Shown here: positions 49,017 through 57,156 of the stretch, one piece after another
Layout of the letters: every line of letters begins with the position of its first letter
Position numbering within the stretch: the stretch's first letter is position 1
NCBI GenBank assembly: GCA_963702165.1
Contig: OY969722.1
Location: 992,001 to 1,056,000 of the forward strand
DNA: 64,000 nucleotides
Origin: Terrimesophilobacter sp963702165
GTDB lineage: Bacteria > Actinomycetota > Actinomycetes > Actinomycetales > Microbacteriaceae
Direction of reading: 5' to 3'
Notes under the pieces: generated by a model
What the model was told of the DNA's origin: nothing
The model's input: only the letters and a program-made list of their open reading frames with translations
Database searches by the model: none
Program-made: the position numbers and the translations under genes

Positions 49017-49904
49017 TCAGAAGCCGAGGCGGCCCAGCTGCTTCGCGTCGCGCTGCCAGTCCTTGGCGACCTTGACCCGGATGCTCAGGTACACGGGCGA
49101 GCCGACGAGCGGTTCGATCTGGCCGCGCGCACGCGCACCCACCTCGCTCAGGCGGGAGCCCCTGTGGCCGATGATGATGCCCTTCTGGCTGTCCCGCTCT
49201 ACCCATAGGTTCGCGTACACCTCGATGAGGTCCTTGTCCTCGCGTTCCACGATGTCGTCGATGGTTACCGCGATCGAGTGCGGCAGTTCGTCCTCGACGC
49301 CCTCGAGCGCTGCCTCCCGCACCAGTTCGGCGATGCGCGCCTCGAGCGTCTCCTCTGTGATGGTCTCGGCCGGGTACAGTGGCTCGGACTCCGGCATGAG
49401 CGCGACGAGCTCGGCCGCGAGCGTGTCGAGCTGGATGCCGGTGGTCGCCGACACCGGAATGATCGTGGCCCAGTCGCGCAGTTCACTCACGGCGAGCAGC
49501 TGCTGGGCGACCTGGGCCTTGGACGCCGAGTCGACCTTGGTGACGAGAGCGACCTTCTTGGCCTTCGGGAACTGGTCGAGCTGCTCGTTGATGAACCGGT
49601 CCCCCGGCCCGAGCTTCTCGTTCGCCGGCACACAGAAGCAGATCACGTCGACATCGCCGAGGGTCTCCTGCACGAGATCATTGAGCCGCTCGCCGAGCAG
49701 GGTGCGCGGCCGGTGCATTCCGGGGGTGTCGACGAGGATCAGCTGGCCGTCCTCCCGGTGCACGATGCCGCGGATCGCCCTGCGGGTGGTCTGCGGCTTG
49801 CTGCTGGTGATCGCGACCTTCTCACCGACGAGCGCGTTGGTGAGCGTCGACTTGCCCACATTGGGCCTGCCGACGAAGGTCACGAATCCGGCGCGATAGG
49901 TCAA
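49017..49904 (-). CDS. era: GTPase Era
   Basis: The 295-residue protein has G1 VGRPNVGKSTL, G3 LVDTPGMH, G4 LVTKVD and the C-terminal KH domain with GIIIGHRGSRLSEVGARARG. It binds 16S rRNA and assists 30S assembly. It is coupled to the CNNM gene by a four-base overlap. The stop codon lies at the edge of the tandem repeat, with no spacer for a terminator. Confidence 0.96.
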   Translation of the reverse strand: MTYRAGFVTFVGRPNVGKSTLTNALVGEKVAITSSKPQTTRRAIRGIVHREDGQLILVDTPGMHRPRTLLGERLNDLVQETLGDVDVICFCVPANEKLGPGDRFINEQLDQFPKAKKVALVTKVDSASKAQVAQQLLAVSELRDWATIIPVSATTGIQLDTLAAELVALMPESEPLYPAETITEETLEARIAELVREAALEGVEDELPHSIAVTIDDIVEREDKDLIEVYANLWVERDSQKGIIIGHRGSRLSEVGARARGQIEPLVGSPVYLSIRVKVAKDWQRDAKQLGRLGF

Positions 49905-51235
49905 CGGTGCTCCCGGGGGTTCGATTGGCCGTTCTGGTGGTTGGAGTTGTCGTCCGAGCGGAACGCGTCCTCGGCGTCGATGAGGGCCTGGTCGCGTTCC
50001 ACCAGCACGGTGGTGACCCGCTTGCGGCGACCCTCTGTGCGTTCCGCGGTGAGGATGATCCCGGAGTGGGTCGCCGTCGACCCGGCGAGCGGCAACCGGC
50101 CGAGCGCCTTGGCCAGCAGCCCGCCGACCGAGTCGACGTCGTCGTCGTCCAACTGGATCCCGAACAGTTCGCCCAGCTCGTCCACCGGCAGCCGCGCGCT
50201 AACGCGGTACCGGCCATCACCCAGGTCGACCACCTCGACGACCTCACGGTCGTACTCGTCAGAGATGTCGCCGACGAGTTCCTCGATGAGGTCCTCCATG
50301 GTGACGAGCCCGGCGATGCCTCCGTACTCGTCAACGACCATCGCGAGGTGGTTCGATTCGAGCTGCATCTGCCGCAGCGAATCGTCGGCCTTCTGCGACT
50401 CGGGCACGAACAGCGTCGGACGCGCCAGCTCGGCCACTGTCATTCTCTCCGCGTCGAGCGGCTTCTCGTAGCTCAGCCGGGCGACGTCCCGCAGGTAGAG
50501 CACGCCGATGACATCGTCGATGTGCTCGCCGATGACCGGCATCCGTGACACCCCGCGGCTGAGGAACAGTCCCATCGCTGTGCCGATATCGGCGTCACCG
50601 TCGATGGTGACCATGTCGGTGCGCGGGATCATGACCTCGCGCACCACGGTGTCGCTGAATTCGAAGATGGAGTGGATCAGCTCGCGGTCGTCTTCCTCGA
50701 GCACGTCCAGTTCTGTGGCCTCGTCGACCATGCTCAGCAGCTGTTCCTCGGATGCGAAGCTCGAGGTGCGCGGCCGACCTGGGGTCACCCTGTCACCGAT
50801 CCGCACAAGCGCGGCAGCGATCGGGCCGAGGACGACCCGGAAGGCATGCACCAGCCACGCGGTCTGGCGCATCACGGCGCGCGCGTGCACGCGGCCGACG
50901 GCGCGCGGGCTGGACCCGACGAGCACGAACGACACGATGGTCATCCCGAGTGCGGCCAGCAGCAGCGCGAGCCACAGGTCTTCGACCGTGTAGGCGAGCG
51001 CCAGGGTGACGAGCACCGCCGCGGTCGACTCGGTCACGACGCGCATGAAGTTGACGGCGTTGACGTGTGCACCGACATCGGAGGCGATCGCGAGCAGCGA
51101 CTTGCGAGCGCGAGAGCGCACCGCGAGGTCCTGCAGGTCGGTGCGCGACAGCACGCTCATCGCGGAGTCGGCCGCGGCTAGCACACCGCCGAGCGCCACC
51201 AGGAGGACCGCAATGGTGACGAAGACGGGGATCAT
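49901..51235 (-). CDS. CNNM/CorC (HlyC) family membrane protein with CBS domains
   Basis: The 444-residue protein has a DUF21 domain of three helices at the N-terminus (FVTIAVLLVALGGVLAAADS, MRVVTESTAAVLVTLALAY), two CBS domains (VREVMIPRTDMVTID and LARPTLFVPESQKADDSL), and a C-terminal CorC-type transporter-associated domain (SARLPVDELGELFGIQL). Members export Mg2+ or Co2+, and the CBS pair binds ATP-Mg. The last 30 residues are Asn/Arg-rich. It is part of the era-ybeY-phoH block, 10 bases downstream of ybeY. Confidence 0.93.
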   Translation of the reverse strand: MIPVFVTIAVLLVALGGVLAAADSAMSVLSRTDLQDLAVRSRARKSLLAIASDVGAHVNAVNFMRVVTESTAAVLVTLALAYTVEDLWLALLLAALGMTIVSFVLVGSSPRAVGRVHARAVMRQTAWLVHAFRVVLGPIAAALVRIGDRVTPGRPRTSSFASEEQLLSMVDEATELDVLEEDDRELIHSIFEFSDTVVREVMIPRTDMVTIDGDADIGTAMGLFLSRGVSRMPVIGEHIDDVIGVLYLRDVARLSYEKPLDAERMTVAELARPTLFVPESQKADDSLRQMQLESNHLAMVVDEYGGIAGLVTMEDLIEELVGDISDEYDREVVEVVDLGDGRYRVSARLPVDELGELFGIQLDDDDVDSVGGLLAKALGRLPLAGSTATHSGIILTAERTEGRRKRVTTVLVERDQALIDAEDAFRSDDNSNHQNGQSNPREHR

Positions 51236-51245
51236 CGGCGTATCC

Positions 51246-51707
51246 CTACGATCGTCGTTCCTGCATCGTGAAACCGATGAGGATGTCCCGCTGGATGCCG
51301 AACATCTCCCGTTCCTCGTCCGGTTCCGCGTGGTCGAACCCCAGCAGGTGCAGCAGTCCGTGGCAGGTGAGCATGACGAGTTCGTCGAGGGTGCTGTGGC
51401 CGGCCGCCTTCGCCTGCACCTCAGCGACCTGCGGGCACAGCACGATGTCGCCGAGCAGCCCAGGTGGCGTCAGCTCTTCATCGTTGCCGGGGCGCAGCTC
51501 GTCCATCGGGAAGCTGAGCACGTCGGTGGGCCCGGGCTCGTCCATCCACTGCACGTGCAGCTGTTCCATGGCCGCCTCGTCGACGAGCACGATGCCGAGG
51601 TCGGCATCCGGATGCACGTGCAGCTGCTCCAGGGTGTACCCGGCAAGCCGCTGCAGCGCAGCCTCGTCGACCGGGATCGCCGACTCGTTGTTGACCTCTA
51701 TCGACAT
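51246..51707 (-). CDS. ybeY: Endoribonuclease YbeY
   Basis: The 153-residue metalloprotein has the zinc motif MLTCHGLLHLLGFDHAEPDE (HxxxHxxxxxH form, three His ligands). It cleaves 16S rRNA 3' ends and takes part in ribosome quality control. It starts at 51707 with ATG overlapping the phoH stop by one base (TGATG), so the two are coupled. Confidence 0.95.
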   Translation of the reverse strand: MSIEVNNESAIPVDEAALQRLAGYTLEQLHVHPDADLGIVLVDEAAMEQLHVQWMDEPGPTDVLSFPMDELRPGNDEELTPPGLLGDIVLCPQVAEVQAKAAGHSTLDELVMLTCHGLLHLLGFDHAEPDEEREMFGIQRDILIGFTMQERRS

Positions 51708-52777
51708 CAGCGCTTCCTTTTGTGGTCCTGGGGCATCCGGGCCCGTCGTTCGGCTCGGTTGGCGCCGTCGACGGCGCCGTGCTGCTCGAAGCGCTGCAAT
51801 TGCCGCTGGGCGTCGTACTTGGTGTACGCATCCACGATGCGACCGACGAGGCTGTGTCGCACCACGTCGTCGCTCGTCAACCGCGCGAAGTGGATGTCGT
51901 CGATCTCGGAGAGGACGCGCGTGACCAGCTGCAGGCCGCTCGCCCCTGTGGGCAGGTCGATCTGGGTGATGTCGCCGGTGACCACCATCTTCGAGCCGAA
52001 GCCGAGCCGGGTGAGGAACATCTTCATCTGCTCCGGCGTGGTGTTCTGCGCTTCGTCGAGCACGATGAACGAGTCGTTGAGGGTGCGCCCGCGCATGTAG
52101 GCGAGCGGCGCGACCTCGACGGTGCCCGTGGCAAGGAGCCGAGGCACCATCTCCGGGTCCATCATCTCGTTGAGCGCGTCGTACAGCGGCCGCAGGTACG
52201 GGTCGATCTTGTCGTTGAGGGTGCCGGGGAGGAAGCCCAGCCGCTCCCCCGCCTCCACCGCGGGACGGGTCAGGATGATCCGGTTGACCTCCTTGCGCTG
52301 CAGCGCCTGCACGGCCTTCGCCATCGCGAGGTAGGTCTTGCCGGTTCCGGCCGGGCCGATTCCGAACACGATGGTGTTCTCATCGATGGCGTCGACATAG
52401 TTCTTCTGGCCGAGCGTCTTCGGCCGGATGCTTCGGCCGCGGGTGGTGAGGATGGCCTGGCTGAGCACTTCGGCCGGGCTGACCCGCGGGTCCTCCTTGA
52501 GCATGCGCGCGGACGTCGTCACTTCCGGCTCACCGAAGTCCTGGTCGTTGCGCACCATCTGGATGAGCTCCTCCACGAGCCGCTTCGCCCCTGCCACCTG
52601 CCCCGCATCACCGTCGAGGGAGATCTCGTTGCCTCTCACCGCAACCCGCACGAGCGGGAACTGACCCTCAACGGTCTTGAGGAGCCGGTCCTGGGGACCC
52701 AGCAGCCGGACCATCGCAATGCCATCGACGCGGAGCTCCTCGTGAGCCACCGCATCCGGTTGGTCGCTATTGGGCAA
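51707..52777 (-). CDS. PhoH-like ATPase
   Basis: The 356-residue ATPase has an N-terminal KH-like region (RVAVRGNEISLDGDAGQVAG), Walker A FGIGPAGTGKTYLAMAKAV, Walker B NDSFIVLDEAQNTTPEQM and the sensor VVTGDITQIDLP. PhoH-type proteins act with YbeY in RNA metabolism. A TTG at 52777 is preferred as start because GGAGGAAGGAA lies just upstream; it overlaps the HIT gene end by 11 bases. A GTG ten codons later is an alternative. Confidence 0.92.
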   Translation of the reverse strand: MPNSDQPDAVAHEELRVDGIAMVRLLGPQDRLLKTVEGQFPLVRVAVRGNEISLDGDAGQVAGAKRLVEELIQMVRNDQDFGEPEVTTSARMLKEDPRVSPAEVLSQAILTTRGRSIRPKTLGQKNYVDAIDENTIVFGIGPAGTGKTYLAMAKAVQALQRKEVNRIILTRPAVEAGERLGFLPGTLNDKIDPYLRPLYDALNEMMDPEMVPRLLATGTVEVAPLAYMRGRTLNDSFIVLDEAQNTTPEQMKMFLTRLGFGSKMVVTGDITQIDLPTGASGLQLVTRVLSEIDDIHFARLTSDDVVRHSLVGRIVDAYTKYDAQRQLQRFEQHGAVDGANRAERRARMPQDHKRKR

Positions 52778-53123
52778 GGGTTCCTTCCTCCAGTTCGCCG
52801 CACAGCACATGGGCGTGGACGTGGAATATCGTCTGGCCGGTCGAGGGGCCCTCGTTGAACACGAGTCGGAAGTCGCCGTTCGACTTCTCGCTGGCCAGCG
52901 ACTTCGCGAGGTCGACGATGCGCGCAAGCAGCGCGGGATCGCCCGCCGCGAGCTCGCTCACGTTCGCGAACTGCTCGGTCTTGGGCACCACCAGCATGTG
53001 CACGGGAGCCTTCGGGGCGATGTCGTTGAAGGCGATGAGCATGTCGTCCTCGTAGACGATGTCCGCGGGGATCTCACGCGCGATGATCTTCGTGAACACG
53101 CTTCGCTCATCGGTATCCGGCAT
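52767..53123 (-). CDS. HIT-family protein (histidine-triad nucleotide hydrolase)
   Basis: The 118-residue protein has the triad motif IFHVHAHVLCG and the N-terminal FTKIIAREIPADIVYEDD of the HINT group. HINT proteins hydrolyse nucleoside phosphoramidates and acyl-AMP. The ATG at 53123 is chosen over GTG/ATG codons three residues earlier, because MPDTDERSVFTKI is the normal family start. It lies in the phoH-rsmE block. Confidence 0.92.
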   Translation of the reverse strand: MPDTDERSVFTKIIAREIPADIVYEDDMLIAFNDIAPKAPVHMLVVPKTEQFANVSELAAGDPALLARIVDLAKSLASEKSNGDFRLVFNEGPSTGQTIFHVHAHVLCGELEEGTLAQ

Positions 53124-53147
53124 GCGCACCATCGTAACGGGTGCCGC

Positions 53148-53876
53148 TCACCAGCGGCCGAGTCGAGAGTTGACCACTGCAAGAGCGGCAGGGCCTGCGG
53201 TGCTCGTGCGCAGCACGGTCGTGCCGAGCTTGTACTCGGTCGCGCCCGCCGCGATGAAGCGCTCGCGTTCCGCCGGGGCGATGCCGCCCTCCGGCCCGAC
53301 GATGAGCAGGATGTCGCGCCCGTCGGTGGGGAGTCCGGTCAACGGAAGTTCGGCGAGCGGCTCGAGGACCACCGTCTGCAGGTCGGCGGCCAGGGCGACC
53401 AGCTTGGCGGTGTTCACCAGCGGCAGCAGCCGCGGCAGCCGGGCGCGCATCGACTGTTTGCCCGCCTCGCGGAGGATCGCCGCCCACCGGTCGTGGTGCT
53501 TCTGCAGCTTCGGCCCCTCCCAGCGCACGATCGAGCGCGCGGCAGCCCACGGGATGACCGCGTCGACCCCGAGCTCTGTGGCCGCCTGGATCGCCAGCTC
53601 GTCCCTGTCGCCCTTCGCGAGCGCTTGCGCGAGCCACACCGCCGGCCGCGGTTCCGGCTCGGTCCGAACCGCTTCGACCCGGATGCTGAACTCGGCCGGT
53701 TCCGCGTTGGTCACCGTGCCGCTGACGACCAGGCCGGCGCCGTTCCCGACGGTTGTCGTCTCCCCGACCCGAAGCCGGCCGACCGTGACGGCGTGCCGCG
53801 CCTCGGCTCCGCTGACCGTGACCTCACTGCCGACTGCCGTCCCGGTGAGCTCATCGCTCAGGTAGAAGTGCGCCAC
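53148..53876 (-). CDS. rsmE: 16S rRNA (uracil-1498-N3)-methyltransferase
   Basis: The 242-residue SPOUT enzyme methylates U1498 in the 30S subunit. The trefoil-knot motifs are ILLIVGPEGGIAPAERE and the final YKLGTTVLRTSTAGPAAL. The N-terminal PUA-like domain reads AHFYLSDELTG. The gene follows dnaJ by eight bases on the same strand; the two are usually together in actinobacteria. Confidence 0.95.
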   Translation of the reverse strand: MAHFYLSDELTGTAVGSEVTVSGAEARHAVTVGRLRVGETTTVGNGAGLVVSGTVTNAEPAEFSIRVEAVRTEPEPRPAVWLAQALAKGDRDELAIQAATELGVDAVIPWAAARSIVRWEGPKLQKHHDRWAAILREAGKQSMRARLPRLLPLVNTAKLVALAADLQTVVLEPLAELPLTGLPTDGRDILLIVGPEGGIAPAERERFIAAGATEYKLGTTVLRTSTAGPAALAVVNSRLGRW

Positions 53877-53884
53877 GGCTCAGC

Positions 53885-54985
53885 TCACAGGTTCAGGAAG
53901 CGGTCCCGCAGCTTCTGGAACAGTCCCTGCTGGAACACGCTGAGGGTCGGGGGCACGGACTTGCGGCTCTTCGCGAACTCGTTCATGAGGCGCAGCTGAG
54001 CGGTGTCGAGCTTGGTCGGGGTGATCACCTGAACGCCAATCTTGAGGTCGCCGCGGCCGGTGCCGCGCAGGTGGGTGATGCCGCGTTCCTTCACCGTGAT
54101 GACCTCTGCGCTCTGCGTGCCCGGCTTGACCTCGACGGAGATGGGCCCGTCGAGGCCCTTCAGGGTCGCGGTGGTGCCGAGGATGGCATCCGTCATCTGC
54201 ACCTCGAGCGTTGCAAGCAGGTCGTCGCCGTTTCGACTGAAGATGTCGTGGTGCTTGACCTTGATCTCGAGGTAGAGGTCGCCGTTGGGCCCACCGGCCG
54301 GCCCGGCTTCGCCCTGACCGGGCAGTTGCAGGCGCAGACCGGTGTCGACACCGGCTGGCACGTCGACCTTGATCTTGCGGCGCGCGCGCACACGGCCCTG
54401 GCCCTGACAGGTCGGGCAGGGGTTCGGGATGACCGTGCCGTAGCCGCGGCAGGTGCCGCACGGACTCGACGTCATCACGTTGCCGAGAAGGCTGCGCACC
54501 GAGCGCTGGATGGATCCCGTGCCGCCGCAGATGTCGCAGGTCACCGGCTTGGTGCCGGGCGCGCAGCAGGAGCCGTTGCAGGTCTCGCACATCACCGCGG
54601 TGTCGACCTCGAGTTCGCGCGCGATGCCGAAGACGACATCCTTCAGGTCGACCTCAACGCGCAGCAGCGCGTCCTGCCCGCGCTCACGGCGTGAGCGGGG
54701 TCCCGACGCACGCGGGCCGGCGCCGAAGAAGGCGTCGAAGACGTCGCCGAACCCGCCGAAGCCCGCAGCGCCGAAGCCGCCCGTGCCGCCGAGGTCGTAC
54801 TGCTCGCGCTGCTTCGGGTCGGAGAGCACGTCGTAGGCGTGCGTCACCTGCTTGAACTTCTCCGCAGCGTCGGCGCCCGGGTTCACATCCGGATGCAACT
54901 CGCGAGCGAGGCGTCGGTACGCCTTCTTGATCTCTTCCGGGGTCGCGGTGCGCTCGACGCCCAGCACTTCGTAATGGTCAGCCAA
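53885..54985 (-). CDS. dnaJ: Chaperone DnaJ (type I)
   Basis: The 366-residue protein has the J-domain with ARELHPDVN (HPD), a Gly/Phe region (FGAAGFGGFGDVFDAFFGAG), zinc-binding CETCNGSC, CDICGGTG, CGTCRGYG and CPTCQGQG repeats, and the C-terminal client domain. It recruits DnaK. The first zinc motif has Cys where Gly is usual. Its gene follows hrcA in the order hrcA-dnaJ that is common in actinobacteria; the CIRCE operator upstream of hrcA may control both. Confidence 0.95.
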   Translation of the reverse strand: MADHYEVLGVERTATPEEIKKAYRRLARELHPDVNPGADAAEKFKQVTHAYDVLSDPKQREQYDLGGTGGFGAAGFGGFGDVFDAFFGAGPRASGPRSRRERGQDALLRVEVDLKDVVFGIARELEVDTAVMCETCNGSCCAPGTKPVTCDICGGTGSIQRSVRSLLGNVMTSSPCGTCRGYGTVIPNPCPTCQGQGRVRARRKIKVDVPAGVDTGLRLQLPGQGEAGPAGGPNGDLYLEIKVKHHDIFSRNGDDLLATLEVQMTDAILGTTATLKGLDGPISVEVKPGTQSAEVITVKERGITHLRGTGRGDLKIGVQVITPTKLDTAQLRLMNEFAKSRKSVPPTLSVFQQGLFQKLRDRFLNL

Positions 54986-55015
54986 ATGAAATTCCTTGAG
55001 ATTGTTCCCGGGTGC

Positions 55016-56038
55016 TCAGTTCTCACCGAGCAGGCGGGATAGGTAACGCGCGACCGCGCGAACGGCCGCCATATTGTTCGGATAGTCCATGCGGGTGGGA
55101 CCCAGCACACCAAGTCGCGCCAGTTCGCCGCCGGATGTCGAGTAGTTGCTCGTGAGCACACTGGTCTCACTCAAGCCGAACGGCGCGTTCTCGCTTCCGA
55201 TGCTCGATGATAACCCGCTGCTGTCCGGCTCCATCTCAGCGAACAGCTTGAGCAGCGTGACCTGCTCCTCGATCGCCTCGAGCACCGGGTAGATGCTGCC
55301 GGTGAAGTCGTCCGCGGTGAGCGCGAGGTTCGCGGCCCCGGCCATCACCAGTTTATCGCCACGGTTCGCGGCGACCTGCTCGATGAGGCTCTCGACGACC
55401 TGGCCGACGAGCTGCCTGCGATCCTGCGCGAACCGGTCGGCGAACTCGGCCAGCGCCGTGGCAGCTTCCGGCAGGCTCAGCGCGGCAAGGCTGGAGTTCA
55501 GCGCGTTGCGCAGTTCGGTCAGGAAGTCGTCGTCAAGCACCGCGTGCAGGTCGATCAGCCGTTGCTCGACCCGGCCGGTGTCGGTGATCAGCACCGTCAT
55601 CACCCTGGTTTCGCTCAACCGGACCAGTTCAATGTGGCGGATGTGCGACCGGCCGAGTGATGGGTACTGAACCAGCGCGACCTGGTGGGTCAGCTGCGAC
55701 AGCAGCCGCACCGTCCTGCTCAGCACCTCGTCGAGGTCGGTCGCTTCGCCCAGGAAGGTCTCGATCGCCTGGCGCTGCGCCGGGGTGAGCGGCCGCAGGT
55801 CGGCGAGCTGGTTGACGAAGACGCGGTAGCCCTTGTCCGTCGGGATGCGCCCGGACGAGGTATGCGGGGCGACGATCAGCTCCTCTTCCTCGAGGAGCGC
55901 CATGTCGTTCCGGATGGTCGCCGCGGACACTCCGAAGGAGTAGCGGTCGACGATCGATTTCGAGCCGACCGGCTCGCGGCTCGCAACATAGTCCTGCACG
56001 ATTGCCCGCAGGACGGCGAGGCTGCGGTCGGAAACCAT
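55016..56038 (-). CDS. hrcA: Heat-inducible repressor HrcA
   Basis: The 340-residue repressor has an N-terminal winged HTH (LRAIVQDYVASREPVGSKSI, VSAATIRNDMALLEEEELI) and the GAF-like middle with the IVAPHTSSGRIPTDKGYRVF dimerisation segment. It binds CIRCE and represses heat-shock genes until GroEL is engaged. A CIRCE-type operator lies 19 bases upstream of its start, fitting autoregulation, and dnaJ follows in the same transcript. Confidence 0.96.
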   Translation of the reverse strand: MVSDRSLAVLRAIVQDYVASREPVGSKSIVDRYSFGVSAATIRNDMALLEEEELIVAPHTSSGRIPTDKGYRVFVNQLADLRPLTPAQRQAIETFLGEATDLDEVLSRTVRLLSQLTHQVALVQYPSLGRSHIRHIELVRLSETRVMTVLITDTGRVEQRLIDLHAVLDDDFLTELRNALNSSLAALSLPEAATALAEFADRFAQDRRQLVGQVVESLIEQVAANRGDKLVMAGAANLALTADDFTGSIYPVLEAIEEQVTLLKLFAEMEPDSSGLSSSIGSENAPFGLSETSVLTSNYSTSGGELARLGVLGPTRMDYPNNMAAVRAVARYLSRLLGEN

Positions 56039-56055
56039 GAACCGTCGACCTCCTC

Positions 56056-56084
56056 ATTGGCACTCTGCTGACCCGACTGCCAAT
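56056..56084 (-). promoter_or_regulatory. CIRCE-type operator upstream of hrcA
   Basis: On the minus strand ATTGGCAGTC and GAGTGCCAAT are separated by nine bases, with one mismatch in the inverted arms. The consensus is TTAGCACTC-N9-GAGTGCTAA, so the spacing is exact and the arms are close variants. The position, 18-46 bases before the hrcA start, is normal for HrcA autoregulation. Confidence 0.85.
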
Positions 56085-56244
56085 TGTACCGCGACACGCC
56101 GGATAATGAGCGTTGCACGCGCACCGACGGGGGCACTAGCTTATGGGAGGACCCGCGCGGCCCTTCCCATGTGGGGCGCAAAACCGCCGGTCACGCAACG
56201 TTTCTGGCCAACCGGTCAGGCATGTTCGAAGAAAGGCAGTGTCA

Positions 56245-56697
56245 ATGACTGATTCAACCCCTCAGCCCGAGACTCCCCAGCCGGCGGCCCAGCCCGCAGC
56301 ACCCGCTGCGCCGTTGACGGCGGCCGAGGACAAGCAGTGGGCATCGTTCGCCCACTTCGGCGGAATCCTGAGCTTCCTCCCGGCCCTCATCATCCTCCTG
56401 GTCTTCAAGGACCGCGGAACCCTGACGCGTCAGGAGAGCAAGGAAGCTCTCAACTGGCAGATCACCTGGATCGCGGTCTCGATCATCCTGGGCATCCTGA
56501 TCAGCATCATCAGCGGTGTCATCTGGGCGAGCGTGGGCTTCGGCGGTATCGGCGGCGCGTTTGCGATCACCGGGCTGCTGAGCTTCATCGGCTGGCTGCC
56601 CTACCTGATCAACGTCGTCTTCTCGATCATGGGCGGCGTCAAGGTCAACGGCGGCGGCAGCTACCGCTACCCCTTCGCGATCCGTCTGATCAAGTAA
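56245..56697 (+). CDS. DUF4870-domain membrane protein
   Basis: The 150-residue protein has a Pro/Ala/Gln-rich N-terminus, then WASFAHFGGILSFLPALIILLVFKD and two more helices (ITWIAVSIILGILISIISG, LPYLINVVFSIMGGVKV), as in the DUF4870 family of small membrane proteins. Function is unknown. ATG at 56245 follows GAAAGG. A strong terminator follows at 56713. A second, shorter relative lies directly downstream. Confidence 0.85.
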   Translation: MTDSTPQPETPQPAAQPAAPAAPLTAAEDKQWASFAHFGGILSFLPALIILLVFKDRGTLTRQESKEALNWQITWIAVSIILGILISIISGVIWASVGFGGIGGAFAITGLLSFIGWLPYLINVVFSIMGGVKVNGGGSYRYPFAIRLIK

Positions 56698-56712
56698 TCC
56701 GAGCGTGAATGC

Positions 56713-56741
56713 AAGGCCGGGGAGTTTCTCCCCGGCCTTTC
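56713..56741 (+). terminator. Rho-independent terminator after DUF4870 gene
   Basis: AAGGCCGGGGAG and CTCCCCGGCCTT form a perfect 12-bp stem around TTT, followed by a short T-run (TTCATT). It lies 16 bases after the stop of the first DUF4870 gene and separates the two paralogues. Confidence 0.88.
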
Positions 56742-56771
56742 ATTGTTGAGGGCGACTGCTTTAATGGGGTC

Positions 56772-57155
56772 ATGTCTGACACCACGCCTCCTCCTCCCCC
56801 TCCGCAGAACCCCTACCAGGCGCAGCAGCCGCTCAACCCGAGCGATGAGAAGCTCTGGTCAACGCTGATCCACATCGGCGGCATCTTCTTCAGCTTCATC
56901 CCGGCTCTCATCGGCTACATCGTGCTGAAGGACCGCGGCCCGTTCGTGCGCCAGCACACCGCGACCGCCCTCAACTTCCAGATCACCATGGCCATCGCCT
57001 ATGTGGTCGGTATCATCACGACCATCATCCTGATCGGCGTCATCATTCTCTTCGCCGTCTGGATCGTCACCATCATCTTCTCGATCATCGCCGCCGTCGC
57101 CGCAAACAAGGGCGAGTACTACAGCTACCCGGTCGCCATCAAGTTCGTGAAGTGA
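56772..57155 (+). CDS. DUF4870-domain membrane protein, second copy
   Basis: The 127-residue protein begins with a Pro-rich run, then LWSTLIHIGGIFFSFIPALI and YVVGIITTIILIGVIILFAVW, and ends YYSYPVAIKFVK like the first copy's YRYPFAIRLIK. Its upstream half resembles the first copy, so the pair arose by duplication. Function is unknown. It is convergent with hemW, one base between stops. Confidence 0.85.
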   Translation: MSDTTPPPPPPQNPYQAQQPLNPSDEKLWSTLIHIGGIFFSFIPALIGYIVLKDRGPFVRQHTATALNFQITMAIAYVVGIITTIILIGVIILFAVWIVTIIFSIIAAVAANKGEYYSYPVAIKFVK

Positions 57156-57156
57156 G

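Noticed and set aside
48733..49206. Open frame on the minus strand covering the tandem repeat and era end
   Set aside because: It reads era in another frame plus the repeat; repeated CRTF/VVQDF residues only reflect the repeat unit.
54500..54620. DnaJ first zinc motif with Cys in place of Gly as a defect
   Set aside because: All ligand cysteines are present, and the substitution is at a non-ligand position; homologues in related genera may share it.
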